Shown: piece by piece, positions 33,127 to 45,832 of the stretch
How the letters are laid out: each line of letters starts with the position of its first letter
Numbering within the stretch: position 1 is the first letter of the stretch
Assembly: GCA_036365515.1 (NCBI GenBank)
Contig: CM070877.1
Coordinates: 72,724,022 to 72,788,021, forward strand
Direction: 5' to 3'
DNA length: 64,000 nt
Origin: Torymus aiolomorphi
Taxonomy: Eukaryota; Arthropoda; Insecta; Hymenoptera; Torymidae
The notes under the pieces: model-generated
Databases searched by the model: none
What the model saw: the letters and a program-made list of their open reading frames with translations, nothing else
Told to the model about the DNA's origin: nothing
Program-made: the position numbers and the translations under genes

Positions 33127-33244
33127 GGTGAGTAGGTTATAGTTCGAGTAATAGAGATAATGCTCTAGAGCGATTGCAGGAACGGAGGGTAATGAGGTCG
33201 AGTAAGCCAATGACAGGGTAATAATCGTCTTAGTGGGGGGGTAT
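33127..33244 (+). other. 3' non-coding segment with polypurine tract
   Basis: GTGGGGGGGTA (33,233-33,243) directly precedes TGTAACG and fits the plus-strand primer of an LTR element. Confidence 0.65.
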
Positions 33245-33776
33245 TGTAACGATGTCACATGTATCGGCAGACTCAGCAGCTGCAAGCATATGCTCGACCG
33301 GCTCGACCATGTTGTGCGCGCCGGCGGCGAGGATGTCGATCGGGTTGCGCACACACTCACACACACACACTCTTGACACCATGGCCGAGTCGAGCGGCAA
33401 CATAACACACGCGAGAGAGAGAGGCGCGAGGGGGAAGGGGCCGAGAAAGAGCAGGCGCACAAGGGAATCGTGTAACCTGGTGAGCGGCGTCGAGAGCCGA
33501 CGTCACGAGCGCGCGATGTGAACCATAGCGGTAGAGGCGAAGACTGAGCGCCGCGCAACTAGTCCGCCCAGGGAGAATAGTGGGAGTACGCTGGAGCATA
33601 CGTAAGAGATACGCGATCGCGCAGCAGCAAGATAGGCACGGGGAGAGAGAGAGAAAGCAGTGGAGAGGGAAGCCGCTGGCGAGGATACTGCAGGCAGGCA
33701 GGTACCGCGCTGTGGAGAGAGAGAGTAGTGGAGAGGGAGATGGCGCCGGCCATCGTGCAGTAGCAGGCCAAGCGCT

Positions 33777-33846
<70 letters not shown>

Positions 33847-34890
33847 AGAAGGAGCACGCGCGGGCATGAATCAGTAAGAGGTATAGAGATAGGAGCGCTG
33901 TGTGATAGCTCACGCATAGAGTAGGTAGCAACGTAGAAGGGTGAGCGCGCACGATATTTGAGCCACCGGGCGACGCAGCAAGTGATGTAGAGCCGCGCAT
34001 GTTCACGCACCGACCTATCATGACTCAAAGTAGTTGCGATTTATGGTCTGGTGGACAAAAGTGAGCAAGTCCCGAGGCACGGGCCAATGAACGGTATCCA
34101 CGTAAGGGGATCGGATCGGGACGGAACGCTCAGGCTTGACCGCTTCGAGAAGAAGCGCTCTCTTGTTCTTCAGCCAACAGTAGCAGCAATCGCATTAGCC
34201 ATACTGTACCAAAGTAGTATTAGTAGTATACTAGGGGTCGTGTTGTGAAAAAGCAAGGATTCATTTGTAAGTAGTCACGGGTCGAGAGCTTCTTAATACG
34301 GAGATATAACTGAGGTTACAGTAACAGTCCGTGTGTCGTCCAGGGGTTGAGTAGTGTTATAGTAAGTAGTTTAGATGCAAAGTGTCCAGTGAGTCTGGAT
34401 CGCTTCAGAGTGCTTCGAGAAGGATTTCAACATCGAGATTATTGTGTTCGAGTATTTTCTCTTTTCGCAGGCTTTTGGAGCAACGAGGTGAACTCGGGAG
34501 ATGACGCCGTTTTGAGGCGGTTAGACCAAGGGGCCTGACTCAGCAGCAAACAGCCATTTTGGAAGTTTTCTTTCCTGGTTTATTTTAATAAAGTTACATT
34601 TATCTCCAAGTCTTTTAATTGTCATTATTTGCGAGTGTGGTTTTGTGTTGTCCCTCGGGTCTTATTTTCAGAAATTAAAGGAAAGTATCGCCGTGGGTAG
34701 CCAGTAACGCAATACTGTCTCATCGTTGGTGTAACGGGAGTTGTAGTTGTTGCTCACCATTAGAACCCCCTTAATCGAGATATAAGTCTTAGGTCGGGGT
34801 GTGACTCGGTTAGGAGTCACGAAGGTAAGGTGGTTTAGTGCTTGTTTCGGGGTCGTTGTGATAAACGAGCTCAATTTAGTGGGTATAACA
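33245..34890 (+). repeat. 3' LTR (about 1.65 kb)
   Basis: It begins TGTAACGATGTC after the polypurine tract. It matches the 5' LTR from 33,619 to 34,794 and, if the TG...CA rule holds, ends at ATAACA (34,885-34,890). It contains a (GA)n tract (33,792-33,844) shorter than that in the 5' LTR. Open frames over the CT/GA tracts on both strands are not genes. Confidence 0.7.
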
Positions 34891-34905
34891 AAGCACTACG
34901 TCACA

Positions 34906-36452
34906 AGATCTTTTAGACACACTCACACTACACTGCACTACACTGTGTGGGTCAAAATTAAAAACTTGGAAAGGAAGTTGATCCTGCTCCTACAATATAA
35001 AAGCCACCTGATAGATTTAGCAGGTGTATTGGCCATTCAATGTAATCGATATTTACTTTGAGATGATGTGTCCGTACTGAATCGAAAAGACTGTAAGAAT
35101 TATAAAAATCAGCTTCAGTAATGCATCTCAGACATTTCATGTATTTTTTAGTTGACTTTATGTTTCTGAAAATACATATAATTTAATAAAAAAATGAAAA
35201 TATGTCATTTTTCAATTGGACAGTTCTAAGATATACACAAGCAGTGCCTCAACTAAATCTGAAAAATTGCATAACTTAATTTTTTTTTTTTTCATTAAAT
35301 TATATCTACTTACAGAAAGATGAAATCAGCTTAAAAATACATGCGATACCTGAAATTCATTAGAGAAGCGGATTTCTATCATTCTTATACTTTTTTAAAT
35401 TAAGTACTAAAACACAGTACCTCTAAGTAAACATCAACAACAGTGAATAATAAGGGCACCTGTTAAATCTGACAGGTGGCTTTTATATTATAGGAGCAGG
35501 ATTAATTTGCCTTTTCAAGTTGTAAATTTCAGCCTATTTAATTAAATGTGTTTTCTCTTATGAAATCTGAACTTTCGTGTAGTGTGTGACTGTCCGAAAG
35601 ATCAATAAATCTGTAGGCCTGCTTGTAATATACGGCATTTAATATTTACTTTGAGCGAGTGCAAATGAATAGTAAATTTGGGAACTTGTCAGAATTATGA
35701 AAAGTTGACTATAACCTCTAAAAATCAATTAACGGTGGTAGTTAATGAATAAAATTTTAAAATTTTAAATAAGCCACCTCATTATTCATTAACTACTACA
35801 ATCAAACTGAATTTCACAAGTTAAAATAACTTTTTCACAATTTTGACCTGCTCTCACATTTATTGCACAACCATGCAATCTTAATTTAAATATTCGATGC
35901 CTTGCATTTTGTGAACATAGCTGTTACAGCAGGCCTAAGGATCGATTTATAGATTTTTCGATAACACTCACTACACCACATTACACTAAATGGGCCAAAA
36001 TTTTAAACTCGAAAAGAAAATTCATTCTGCTTCTACAATATAAAAGCCACCTGTCAGATTTAGCAGGTGTATTGGCCATTAAATGTAATCAGTATTTACT
36101 TTGAGATGATGTGTCGATACTTAATCGAAAAGACTGTACGAATGATAAAAATCTGAGGCATTTCATGTATTTTTGAATTGACTTTATGTTTCTGAAAATA
36201 CATATAATTTAATAAAAAAATGAAAATATGTCATTTTTCAGTTGGACAGGTCTAAGAAATACACAAGCAGTGCCTCAACTAAATCTGAAAAATTGCATAA
36301 CTTAATTTTTTTTTCATTAAATTATACCTACTTACAGAAAGATGAAATCAGCTTAAAAATACACGTGATGCCTGAAATGCATTAGAGAAGCGGATTTCTA
36401 TCATTCTCATACTTTTTTAAATTAAGTACTAAAACAGCACCTCAAAGTAAAC
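34906..36452 (+). repeat. R array: ~1.05-kb units containing a MITE-like hairpin element
   Basis: Unit starts are recognisable at about 34,906 and 35,957. Each has TIR-like ends: GATCTTTTAGACACACTCAC at 34,906 and GTAGTGTGTGACTGTCCGAAAGATC near 35,612. An inner inverted pair runs CTGCTCCTA.AATATAAAAGC and GCTTTTATATTATAGGAGCAG. Between R elements is a ~345-bp spacer with TTAATGAATAAAATTTT. The second unit is interrupted at 36,453. Confidence 0.7.
36416..36452. repeat. 37-bp flanking duplication of repeat E copy B, left
   Basis: The 37 bases from TTTAAATTAAGTACTAAAAC to CTCAAAGTAAAC recur without a mismatch at 38,291-38,327. Another R unit (35,398-35,437) shows the same site uninterrupted. 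Confidence 0.85.
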
Positions 36453-37243
36453 ACGTGTCTCAATCTCAAGGACTGCCTCACCGTAGGAATAAACAAAACA
36501 CATGAATAGATCAGTCACTGATCTAGGAGACAAGCGAGGAGAGTTGAGCACCTAAAAACCACATATGACTAATGAATAGATGACACAAAAAACATTACCA
36601 TATAAAAGAAAATACTGTAGCCATGGTTGTTGTTCACTATTCTCGCTGCACCAGCTACCTCTAACAATTAGAGGGGAAAGACTGGTGGAACCTTCACTTG
36701 TTTCATTGCTGAAAACACCTCCATCCTGAGAGTCGCTGAAAATACCTCCATCCTGAGAGTCGCTGAAGGCACCAGCAGCAGATTAACTGTACACAGAGCC
36801 ACTAGTATAAGAGTCAAACACACACATGGAAAGTTGAGTATCTGAAAACCACATATGACTAATAAATAAATGAGCCAAGCAACATCATCACACTCAAGAA
36901 AGATTCTGCAGCAGTGCCCATCGTTTACACTACTCTCGTCGCTAGATACCTGCAACAAGAGAAAGTACCATAAGCTTACCTATCAGAGAGGTTAGGAACG
37001 AGAAAGAGCTTACGAAATTTGCTCTCGCCGTCGACACGCTGCCTTCCTATGTCTCTGACGAATATCATCATTAATCAGTAACACGATGAAAGGGACGACA
37101 TTCTCCAGGGCGGCGTATTGCAGCAGCCACCGTCATCACTGGGAACGCCGGAAGCCAGACGATGCGATTGTTGACATCACAACGTAGGGCCGTAGTCAAC
37201 ATAGACTCACTAGGGCTAGTAGCAGAAAGCGCGTACGCGCGAT

Positions 37244-37337
<94 letters not shown>

Positions 37338-38290
37338 TATCTTATATACAGGAAACGCTCACGGTCACGTGGGTCGCATGCGTTTTTCCGCTAGTGCGAA
37401 CGCACTAATATACGCAGCCTATAGCCGAGATAGCCGTTACGGCTGATGTACTCTGCACGGACGCAGCTCCAAGCCAGATTACCATTGACGAATGCACCAG
37501 TGTTGAGTTTTCTCTTTTTTTTTTCTCCTATTCGCGGTATTAGTGTATGTGTAAATGTGTGTATATGTATAAGTTATACGAACATCAGTGAGCGATTAGT
37601 CTACAGTTTTCGTTAAACTTTGTAAAATTTAACTTTATATTTTTGTATTAATCGGGAGTAATGAAACAGTATTTTTTCTTATATTATTCAAAAGCATTTT
37701 ACTTAACACAAAAATTTCAAGTACAAAAGTTGTGGATAACATTGAAATAAAACTTTTTTTCTGTTCAACATTTGCATAAATAAAAATAAAAATTCTCATT
37801 ATAATTCAAATAGAAACTATGAAAACAATGTTTTTAATTTTAAATATAATTGCAATCATAGTACTTATACATTTACTATTCCTATGTGTACTTTAATCAT
37901 CTCAATTAATAATTAATTTATATGAATCATAGACTATTTGAAAAGTTATCTGCATATAACTATATTTGTAGAATTATAAGGCAAATTTTTTACAAAAAAA
38001 TAATAAATATGTAATAGTAAATGCATAATTTCCATTTAAATTTTACTGCAGAGATGTATTTATGTGTATTCTAATGATAATAACGATGAAAATAAGTATT
38101 ACAATTAATGCAATAATAAAATTATAAGGTTTTTCTGAGCATTGCGGTCGTGCCTATTATGTAAAAACGAAGTTTTTACATAGGGAGGGGGCGGGCGACG
38201 AGCGAAGCGAGGAGCAGGTGTGTGTGTGGGGGGGGGGGGGGGTAGCGTGTCGAGCGCAGCGAGTCACGCAGGGGGGCTCGGCCCCCCTAG
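36453..38290. mobile_element. Repeat E, copy B (1838 bp, complete between duplications)
   Basis: It starts ACGTGTCTCAATCTC and ends with the GC-rich tail and hairpin GGGGGGCTCGGCCCCCC followed by TAG. Inside are two related ~190-bp segments (around 36,540-36,670 and 36,830-36,960) with CCACATATGACTAAT.AATA and ACTCTCGTCG..AGATACCT. There is also a 30-bp tandem duplication (36,712-36,770) and a ~95-bp (TA)n tract (37,245-37,335). The minus strand carries a 96-aa frame (36,668-36,958) with hydrophobic stretches. A long target duplication and no poly-A suggest retroposition; the mechanism is unknown. Confidence 0.75.
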
Positions 38291-39175
38291 TTTAAATTAA
38301 GTACTAAAACAGCACCTCAAAGTAAACATCAACAACAGTGAATAATGAGTACACCTGTTAAATCTGACAGGTGGCTTTTATATTATAGGAGCAGGATTAA
38401 TTTGCCTTTTCAAGTTGTAAATTTCAGCCTTTTTAATTAAATGTGTTTTCTGTTATGAAATCTGAACTTTCGTGTAGTGTGTGACTGTCCGAAATATCTA
38501 TAAATCTGGTAGCCCTGCTTGTAATATATGGCATTTAATATTTACTTTGAGCGAGTGCAATTGAGTAATAAATTTGGGAACATGTCAGAATTATGAAAAG
38601 TTGTCTATAACCTCTAAAAGTCTATTAATGGTGGTAGTTAAGTTAAATTAAAAACTTTGAAAGGAAGTTCAGCCTGCTCCTACAATGCCACCTGTTAGAT
38701 TTCGCAAGTATATTGGCCATTCAATGTAATCGATATTTACTTTGAGATGATGGTTCCATACTTAATCGAAACGACTGTCAGAATGATAAAAATCCGCTTC
38801 AGTAATGCATCTCAGACATTTCATATATTTTTGAGTTAAATTTATGTTTCTGAAAATACATATAATTTAATAAAAAAATGAAAATATGTCATTTTTCTGT
38901 TTGTCAGGTCTAAGAAATACACAGGCAGTGCCTCAACTAAATCTGAAAAATTGCATAACTTAATTTGTTTTTTTTTTTTTTTCATTAAATTATACCTACT
39001 TACAGAAAGATGAAATCAGCTTAAAAATACATGTGATGCCTGAAATGCATTAGAGAAGCGGATTTCTATCATTCTCATACTTTTTTATATTAAGTACTAA
39101 AATACAGCCCCTCAAAGTAAACATCAACAACACTGAATAATGAGTACACCTGTTAAATCTGGCACGTGGCCTCTA
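38291..39175 (+). repeat. R array, continuation after repeat E
   Basis: The second R unit resumes at 38,291 (after the duplication) and ends near 38,505. A shorter, partly deleted unit follows from about 38,640 (TTAAAAACTTTGAAAGGAAG) to 39,175. Confidence 0.65.
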
Positions 39176-40059
39176 TATAGGTGCTGCTTTTTCTGGAAGA
39201 AAAATGAAAATCCTGAAACAAAAAAATAAAGTTGTGGCAATTGTCAAAAGCAGTAGATTACTGAAATAATAATTATTCAAAGAGACCACAAAGTGGTCAC
39301 AGTGTTTTAAAATAATTACAGACTAGATCAGATTCGATGGATAATCTGGAAGATGGAGCTGTCAAGATGCGCGTATCAGGAAGCCCTTCACTTAAGGTTG
39401 TCCATTGTAATGCTGCTGTTGAGTTTTTTCAAAGTTGCAGTTCCCAATTTGGTGCTATTTTCTTAAAGGTCTCCTGCCTTATGATGGTCATATTAATAGC
39501 CATATTGAGAGTCAATTATAACTTCTAATCGATATTAAAGAACTGTACTGCGTGTTCACGGCTTACGTACAGCCGTATACTCGATTCAACGCTCTGAAGT
39601 TGGCTGCGCGGTGCCGTTATATACTCAGCACGCTCCGAACTTGTGTCACCTCGCTGAGTAGTTCAAGGTTTTTGGAAAATTTACGAATTTTTTGTTGACC
39701 AAATACAATTTAAAAGATTCTTTAGTGTAATAGTGAGCGGGGATAACTATTCTTTTATGCTAGAATTATCGGTGTTTTGTATCCCAAGCGAAATTAGGAG
39801 ATATGGGTAGGCGTCGTCTGCTCCACAATTTCAATCAAGCGGCACAATCACCTCGTCAGTAGTTTAAGGTTCTTGTAATTTCTAGTCCACTAAAAGGTAT
39901 GCTACAAATTTGTAAACATTCTTTGTTGTGTAAGTGAGCGGGGACAAGTACGCGTTTATTTCAAAATATTCAGAATTACCTACAAAAATATTGCAAAAGG
40001 GGAGGCATAGCGAACAAGCTGCTATGCTGGTACGTGGCCGGTAAGCAATAAATTACAGA
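39176..40059. other. Intergenic, with a ~200-bp direct repeat
   Basis: CCTCG.(C/T)(G/A)AGTAGTT(C/T)AAGGTT and TAGTGAGCGGGGA-like segments occur at about 39,650-39,745 and 39,850-39,950. A 63-aa open frame (39,337-39,528) has no recognisable domain and is not supported as a gene. Confidence 0.45.
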
Positions 40060-41060
40060 AAAAGACATTTGAGGTTAAAATTTTGTTCACTTTTCTTTAA
40101 ATCGTTATTTCTCGAGAACGGCTCTATGTACCTGAATGGGATAGGTAGCACTCGAAAGAGAATTAAAATACCTATATTTTCTAAGAAAAAAAAAGTTTTT
40201 AGCTATCACGGTTCTTTTGTTATTAACGAAAACGTAAAACCTGAAAAATGAAAAAAATTAGTTTTGTATGTTCAACGATTACGGGAGTAAAATTGTCGTA
40301 ATCTCTTCAAAATTCCTTGTGGAGGTAGATTTTGGATAGCTGTCGGTCGTGTTCTTTGTGCAAAATAATTGGTCCATAAATTTCAGATATATTTGAGGTT
40401 AAAATATTTTTAACTTTTTATCAAATCGTAATTTCTCGAGAACGTCTCGATGAATCAGCTTCAGATTTCTAAACAATTTTGTATGTGATATAGATATTAT
40501 GTATGTGAATTTTCATCAAGATCGTACTATTACTTTTTGATATTTAACATTTTCCTAGTTTACAAAGTCATTTTCTTTGTCGCCGGATAACTAGAGAAAA
40601 ATTGTTTTAATTTCTTTAAAATTTGGTGGAGATGTAAAGTGTATATTATTTATTATATGTGTTCTTATGGTAAAAGAAGTCGTTTACGAATTTCAGAGAT
40701 ATTCGAGGTTAAAACTGATTTAGTCCTCTTTTCATATCGTAATTTTTCAGGTATATGTATACAAGAAAATGGAAATGACGCGTGCTATGCGTGCGTGTTT
40801 TTCACTTGCTTTTGTTTTCTATTGAGGTTAATTTACAGCGCGCTTCACCGATACATGAAATTAGATAGATACGATGGCGAATTATATGCCGAGAAATACG
40901 TTTAACAATACCTTTGACTGCACTTCGATATTAATCGGGTTTTCTCTTTTATAAATGGAAACATAAAATTTAGAGACAATTTTGTGTGTGGTACAGGAAA
41001 CATATTTGTGAAATTTCATCAAAAAACATTATCTATTATACGGAATATTGAAGTACAATG
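40060..41060 (+). repeat. Degenerate ~315-bp repeat, copy set 1 (inverted relative to 59.9-60.9 kb)
   Basis: Segments with GAGGTTAAAA..TTTTT, then ATCGTAATTTCTCGAGAACG, recur near 40,070, 40,388 and 40,700. The reverse complement of the block matches 59,880-60,900, for example GTTTTTAGCTATCACGGTTC against GAACCGTGATAGCTAGAGAA, and ATTACGGGAGTAAAATTG against its complement. Confidence 0.7.
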
Positions 41061-41328
41061 ATTTGGAGGTAATAGGAATGTAGGAAAGGGGTTCTTATAG
41101 ATGGTACAGTGCATGTGCGTTAGTTACACTCCAGGTATGTAGGTTATTTTGTATTTTGGAATTTTTTATAAAATAATTTTTTTTTTTTAAAGTAGAGTTT
41201 TAACATTGAATTTAAAATAGACTCACCGTACAAAATAAAGTATTAAATTTTAAATATTGGAATTAAAAATTAATTAAAGGAATCAGTAAATTATGTTTGA
41301 GGAAACTACGTGCCAATGAATTGGCAGC
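41061..41328. other. AT-rich flank of PLE2
   Basis: CTACGTGCCAATGAATTGGC with the adjoining AGCGG and T-run recurs inverted near 51,610-51,650, so this is part of a dispersed repeat into which PLE2 inserted. Confidence 0.5.
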
Positions 41329-41343
41329 GGTTTTTTATATTAT
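41329..41343. repeat. 15-bp target-site duplication of PLE2, left
   Basis: GGTTTTTTATATTAT here equals 45,947-45,961, directly outside the two ends of PLE2. Confidence 0.8.
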
Positions 41344-41475
41344 AACTTGAGTTTGTAATTGTATTCACAATTTTACTCCCCATTGTCAAATGTAAAAATT
41401 GTTGTTTTGGTCAATTCTGACCAGATCCGTTGGGAGCAGGAAAGAAAATAGACTACGATGTTAAGTAGTTGCAAC

Positions 41476-41506
41476 GTTTCGTCGACGGGTTTGTCGACCT
41501 CTTCAG
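41476..41506 (-). ncRNA. Hammerhead-ribozyme-like core (PLE2, inverted copy)
   Basis: On the minus strand: CTGAAGAG, GTCGAC-AAACCC-GTCGAC (perfect 6-bp stem II), GAAACGTTGC. Confidence 0.6.
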
Positions 41507-41671
41507 GCTTTATTAAAAAAAAATATATAATAATATAATTAACAGAATGAGCTCACGCTAGTCTTAACTTACAATGGTTGAAAAAATTTAAAAAAAATAA
41601 AATGCGAAACGAATTACCTAAGTTATCGCACAGCGATCCGTCGAGTAATGTGAAAGTACATAGCAACATGA

Positions 41672-41924
<253 letters not shown>

Positions 41925-41981
41925 TTGCTTCCTACCAAAACGTAAACAATAACAAATTTTGAATTAGATCGAGAATATACT

Positions 41982-42812
41982 TTACTTTTTATGTAACAGC
42001 TTAAAGATAGATTTGTATTCTCTACTGAGATTCTGTGTATCTTCTTTTTTGTTTATTGTATTTGGTGTACTGTTAATAAATAACATTTCAGAAATAAGTC
42101 TTTTATTATAGTTATTTTCAATATCTCTAATTGTTACTGCTTCAAAATCAAATTCATGATTATATTCATTTTTATGTATATTGACAACCAACTCATCATT
42201 ATTATTCTTGCGATGTTCGGCAATTCGTTTATTTAGGGCACGTTTTGTCTCGCCTATGTACCGTGCATTGCAATCTTTACAAGGGAACTCATAAACCACA
42301 TTCGTTTGCTCGAGTTTGTTGGTTTTATCTTTGCCAAGAACAACTAGTTTTGAGAATTTATTAACTATATTTGGGATCGTTACAATATTGTATTTCCGTA
42401 AAAATTTTGAACAATTGTTGTAAAATTTTGAATAAAATGGAAGTGATAATTTAATGTTGTGTCGGTTAGTATTTACAGGACTGTTTCTTTTATTTTGAAA
42501 ACGAATTTTAAATAGTCTAGATCTTATATGTTTGTCAATAAACTCTGGTGGATATGAGTTCTCTTTAAGTATATTTTTAACCCGCAATATATTTCTATTA
42601 TGAAAACGTTTATCTGATAAAAGTATAGCTCTATCAATCAAGTTAAAAACTATATTCTTTTTTAATGATATCGGGTGGTTGCTGTAGTAGTTTAAAGTTC
42701 TATTAGATGACATCGATTTTGAATACCAGTCAGTGATAATATTACCATCCTGTTTAATGAGAGACACGTCCAAAAAGTTAATATTGTTATTAATTTCAAC
42801 TTCATAAGTAAA
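41982..42812 (-). pseudogene. PLE2 inverted copy: C-terminal RT and GIY-YIG domain
   Basis: Open without interruption on the minus strand (the frame runs on to 42,851 only by reading through the ribozyme-like sequence of the neighbouring copy). It encodes the end of RT (NINFLDVSLIKQDGNIITDW, NYYSNHPISLKKN), a helical linker, and a GIY-YIG endonuclease: NVVYEFPCKDCNARYIGET, KRALNKRIAEHRK, then the C-terminal KRLISEMLFIN and the end KLLHKK. It lacks the N-terminal half of the protein and a start codon of its own, so it is a fragment, though its frame is better kept than in the long copy. Confidence 0.85.
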
Positions 42813-42813
42813 C

Positions 42814-42844
42814 CTGAAGAGGTCGACAAACCCGTGGACGAAAC
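42814..42844 (+). ncRNA. Hammerhead-ribozyme-like core (PLE2, 5' terminal segment)
   Basis: CTGAAGAG, GTCGAC-AAACCC-GTGGAC (one mismatch in stem II), GAAACGTTGC. It sits at the junction between the inverted and direct copies. Confidence 0.55.
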
Positions 42845-42936
42845 GTTGCAACTACTTAACATCGTAGTCTATTTTCTTTCCTGCTCCCAACGGATCTGGT
42901 CAGAATTGACCAAAACAACAATTTTTACATTTGACA

Positions 42937-45480
42937 ATGGGGAGTAAAATTGTGAATACAATTACAAACTCAAGTTACGACTACGGCCTAGGATCAGAGA
43001 CAGGCCAATCATCATTTTTTAAATTTCTCTCAACTACCTATGGATCGAGCGCAACTAGTAAATTAAAGGAATGGCTCATCTTACGTCGCAAGCAGAGAGT
43101 AGTTACTCATCAACGAAATTTCCTCAAAAGCTGCAAAGGATTCGACTTAACACCTAGCCACATACACAACAGAATACAGAAATTAAAAAACTTTACATTC
43201 CGAAGTAAGTCTTGTATAACTAAATTATCAATTGACGCTGAAAAGATTGCCAAAAAATTGCTTAAACTAGAAATTAGGGATAGTAGTTTTCAAAAAAATG
43301 CATTAGAACTCGCTACTCATCGTGTATTTATTGAGATTAAAAATTTAAACATTGATTTTCACATTTTAAAAAAATTTTTTAATTTAAGCAATATTAATAT
43401 CAAAACTTTGGATAAAAACCTTAAACACCGTTTCAACAAAAAACTTAATTTGATCAAAAAGAGATGTAACTACCAGGATTCCCGCATACATGTAAATATT
43501 GAAAAATGTTTCAAAAATGTTTCTAATACACATATTCCGACCGATGTCGCTGAAATCGTTTCTCTGGGTCGCAATTTCGCATTTACACAACACAACATGC
43601 AGAAATCGATTGTTTTTAACACCATAAAAAACGTAGAATCAATGTTTATTTCTTCACAACTCAATACCGATGACAAAAATAAAATTAGACAAGATATAGT
43701 GAAAGCTATAAAGTTTCAAAATAATTGTAAACAACCAACGAAAAATAGTGACTTATCTTTACTTAAGAAAATCAAAACCGCTCAAAAATTTATTAACGAT
43801 AACAAAAATATATTCTTTACACAATCTGATAAAGGCAATGTTACCGTGTGCTTAGAGAAATCTGACTATATGGAAAAAATGAATAGTTTATTGAATGATA
43901 ATAAGGTGTACAGAGAAATAAAAAGAAAACCGTTAAATACATTACAAAATAATGTCTATAGGATTCTGAAAAATCTGAATGATAACAACTTTCTAAAACA
44001 AAAATATCATAATATACAACTTACGCAGACAAACACATCTCTTGCTAAATGTTATGGATTACCAAAAATCCATAAACCAAAACTATCCTTTAGACCGATA
44101 ATTTCAACTGTGAACAGCCCTACACATTTCTTAGCAAAAATAATTTATGAAAACCTCAAAACATGTTTCCCTCTTCCTAAATCACACATAGATAACAGTT
44201 TTGATCTAATTAATAAAATTACGAATATAAAAATTCCAGATAACTACATACTGATATCTTTAGATGTGGTTTCACTTTTTACAAATATCTCTGTAGACCT
44301 TGTTATCCAGAGTTTGGAAAAATGAGCGCAGTATATTCTCAACAATTGTAAAATACCGTTCGGTGATATTATTTCCTGTACCAAATTTTTATTTGAAAAT
44401 GTATTTTTTACTTTTAATAACAAATATTACCAACAAATTTTTGGGACACCTATGGGTTCTCCAATCTCTCCGTTTTTTGCTGATCTAGTCATGGAAGATT
44501 TAGAAATTGCTTGTTGGAAGAAACTAAAAACAGAATTCAACATAATACCTATGTTCTATTTTCGATATGTTGATGATTCGATTTGTTGTATCAAAAAGAC
44601 GATATTCATGTATTGAATCAATATTTTAACAATTTTGATCCCAACCTTAAGTTTACTTATGAATTGAAATTAATAACAATATTAACTTTTTGGACGTGTC
44701 TCTCATTAAACAGGATGGTAATATTATCACTGACTGGTATTCAAAATCGATGTCATCTAATAGAACTTTAAACTACTACAGCAACCACCCGATATCATTA
44801 AAAAGAATATAGTTTTTAACTTGATTGATAGAGCTATACTTTTATCAGATAAACGTTTTCATAATAGAAATATATTGCGGGTTAAAAATATACTTAAAGA
44901 GAACTCATATCCACCAGAGTTTATTGACAAACATATAAGATCTAGACTATTTAAAATTCGTTTTCAAAATAAAAGAAACAGTCCTGTAAATACTAACCGA
45001 CACAACATTAAATTATCACTTCCATTTTATTCAAAATTTTACAACAATTGTTCAAAATTTTTACGGAAATACAATATTGTAACGATCCCAAATATAGTTA
45101 ATAAATTCTCAAAACTAGTTGTTCTTGGCAAAGATAAAACCAACAAACTCGAGCAAACGAATGTGGTTTATGAGTTCCCTTGTAAAGATTGCAATGCACG
45201 GTACATAGGCGAGACAAAACGTGCCCTAAATAAACGAATTGCCGAACATCGCAAGAATAATAATGATGAGTTGGTTGTCAATATACATAAAAATGAATAT
45301 AATCATGAATTTGATTTTGAAGCAGTAACAATTAGAGATATTGAAAATAACTATAATAAAAGACTTATTTCTGAAATGTTATTTATTAACAGTACACCAA
45401 ATACAATAAACAAAAAAGAAGATACACAGAATCTCAGTAGAGAATACAAATCTATCTTTAAGCTGTTACATAAAAAGTAA
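42937..45480 (+). pseudogene. PLE2 Penelope-type polyprotein: N-terminal domain, RT, GIY-YIG (broken)
   Basis: About 845 codons with one stop and at least two frameshifts. ATG at 42,937 (MGSKIVNTITN) is preferred over the upstream TTG. The first frame runs to an in-frame TGA at 44,323-44,325: a lysine-rich N-terminal domain, then RT motifs CYGLPKIHKP, LSFRPIISTVNSPTHF and LISLDVVSLFTNI. The same frame continues after the stop with the GTPMGSPISP block and FRYVDDSICC (near 44,562-44,592). A shift near 44,590 and others before 44,821 break the region between RT and nuclease. The last frame (44,821-45,480) is intact through GIY-YIG (ARYIGETKRALNKRIAEH) to KLLHKK. PLE proteins act by target-primed reverse transcription. 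Confidence 0.85.
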
Positions 45481-45535
45481 AGTATATTCTCGATCTAATT
45501 CAAAATTTGTTATTGTTTACGTTTTGGTAGGAAGC

Positions 45536-45668
<133 letters not shown>

Positions 45669-45832
45669 TCATGTTGCTATGTACTTTCACATTACTCGAC
45701 GGATCGCTGTGCGATAACTTAGGTAATTCGTTTCGCATTTTATTTTTTTTAAATTTTTTCAACCATTGTAAGTTAAAACTAGCGTGAGCTCATTCTGTTA
45801 ATTATATTATTATATATTTTTTTTAATAAAGC

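Larger units (their letters stand above)
22746..34890 (+). mobile_element. Decayed Ty3/Gypsy-type LTR retrotransposon, ~12.1 kb
   Basis: Two long direct repeats flank gag, protease, RT, RNase H, integrase (in the Gypsy order) and one more ORF. The RT motif YLDD, the H2C2 integrase zinc finger and two CCHC knuckles are visible. Many stops, frameshifts, a duplication and an insert in gag show it cannot act on its own. The 5' LTR is shorter than the 3' LTR at both ends. A matching target duplication was not found; both flanks are R-array DNA, so recombination may have altered the ends. TCGAG is strikingly frequent across the element, coding and non-coding. Confidence 0.85.
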
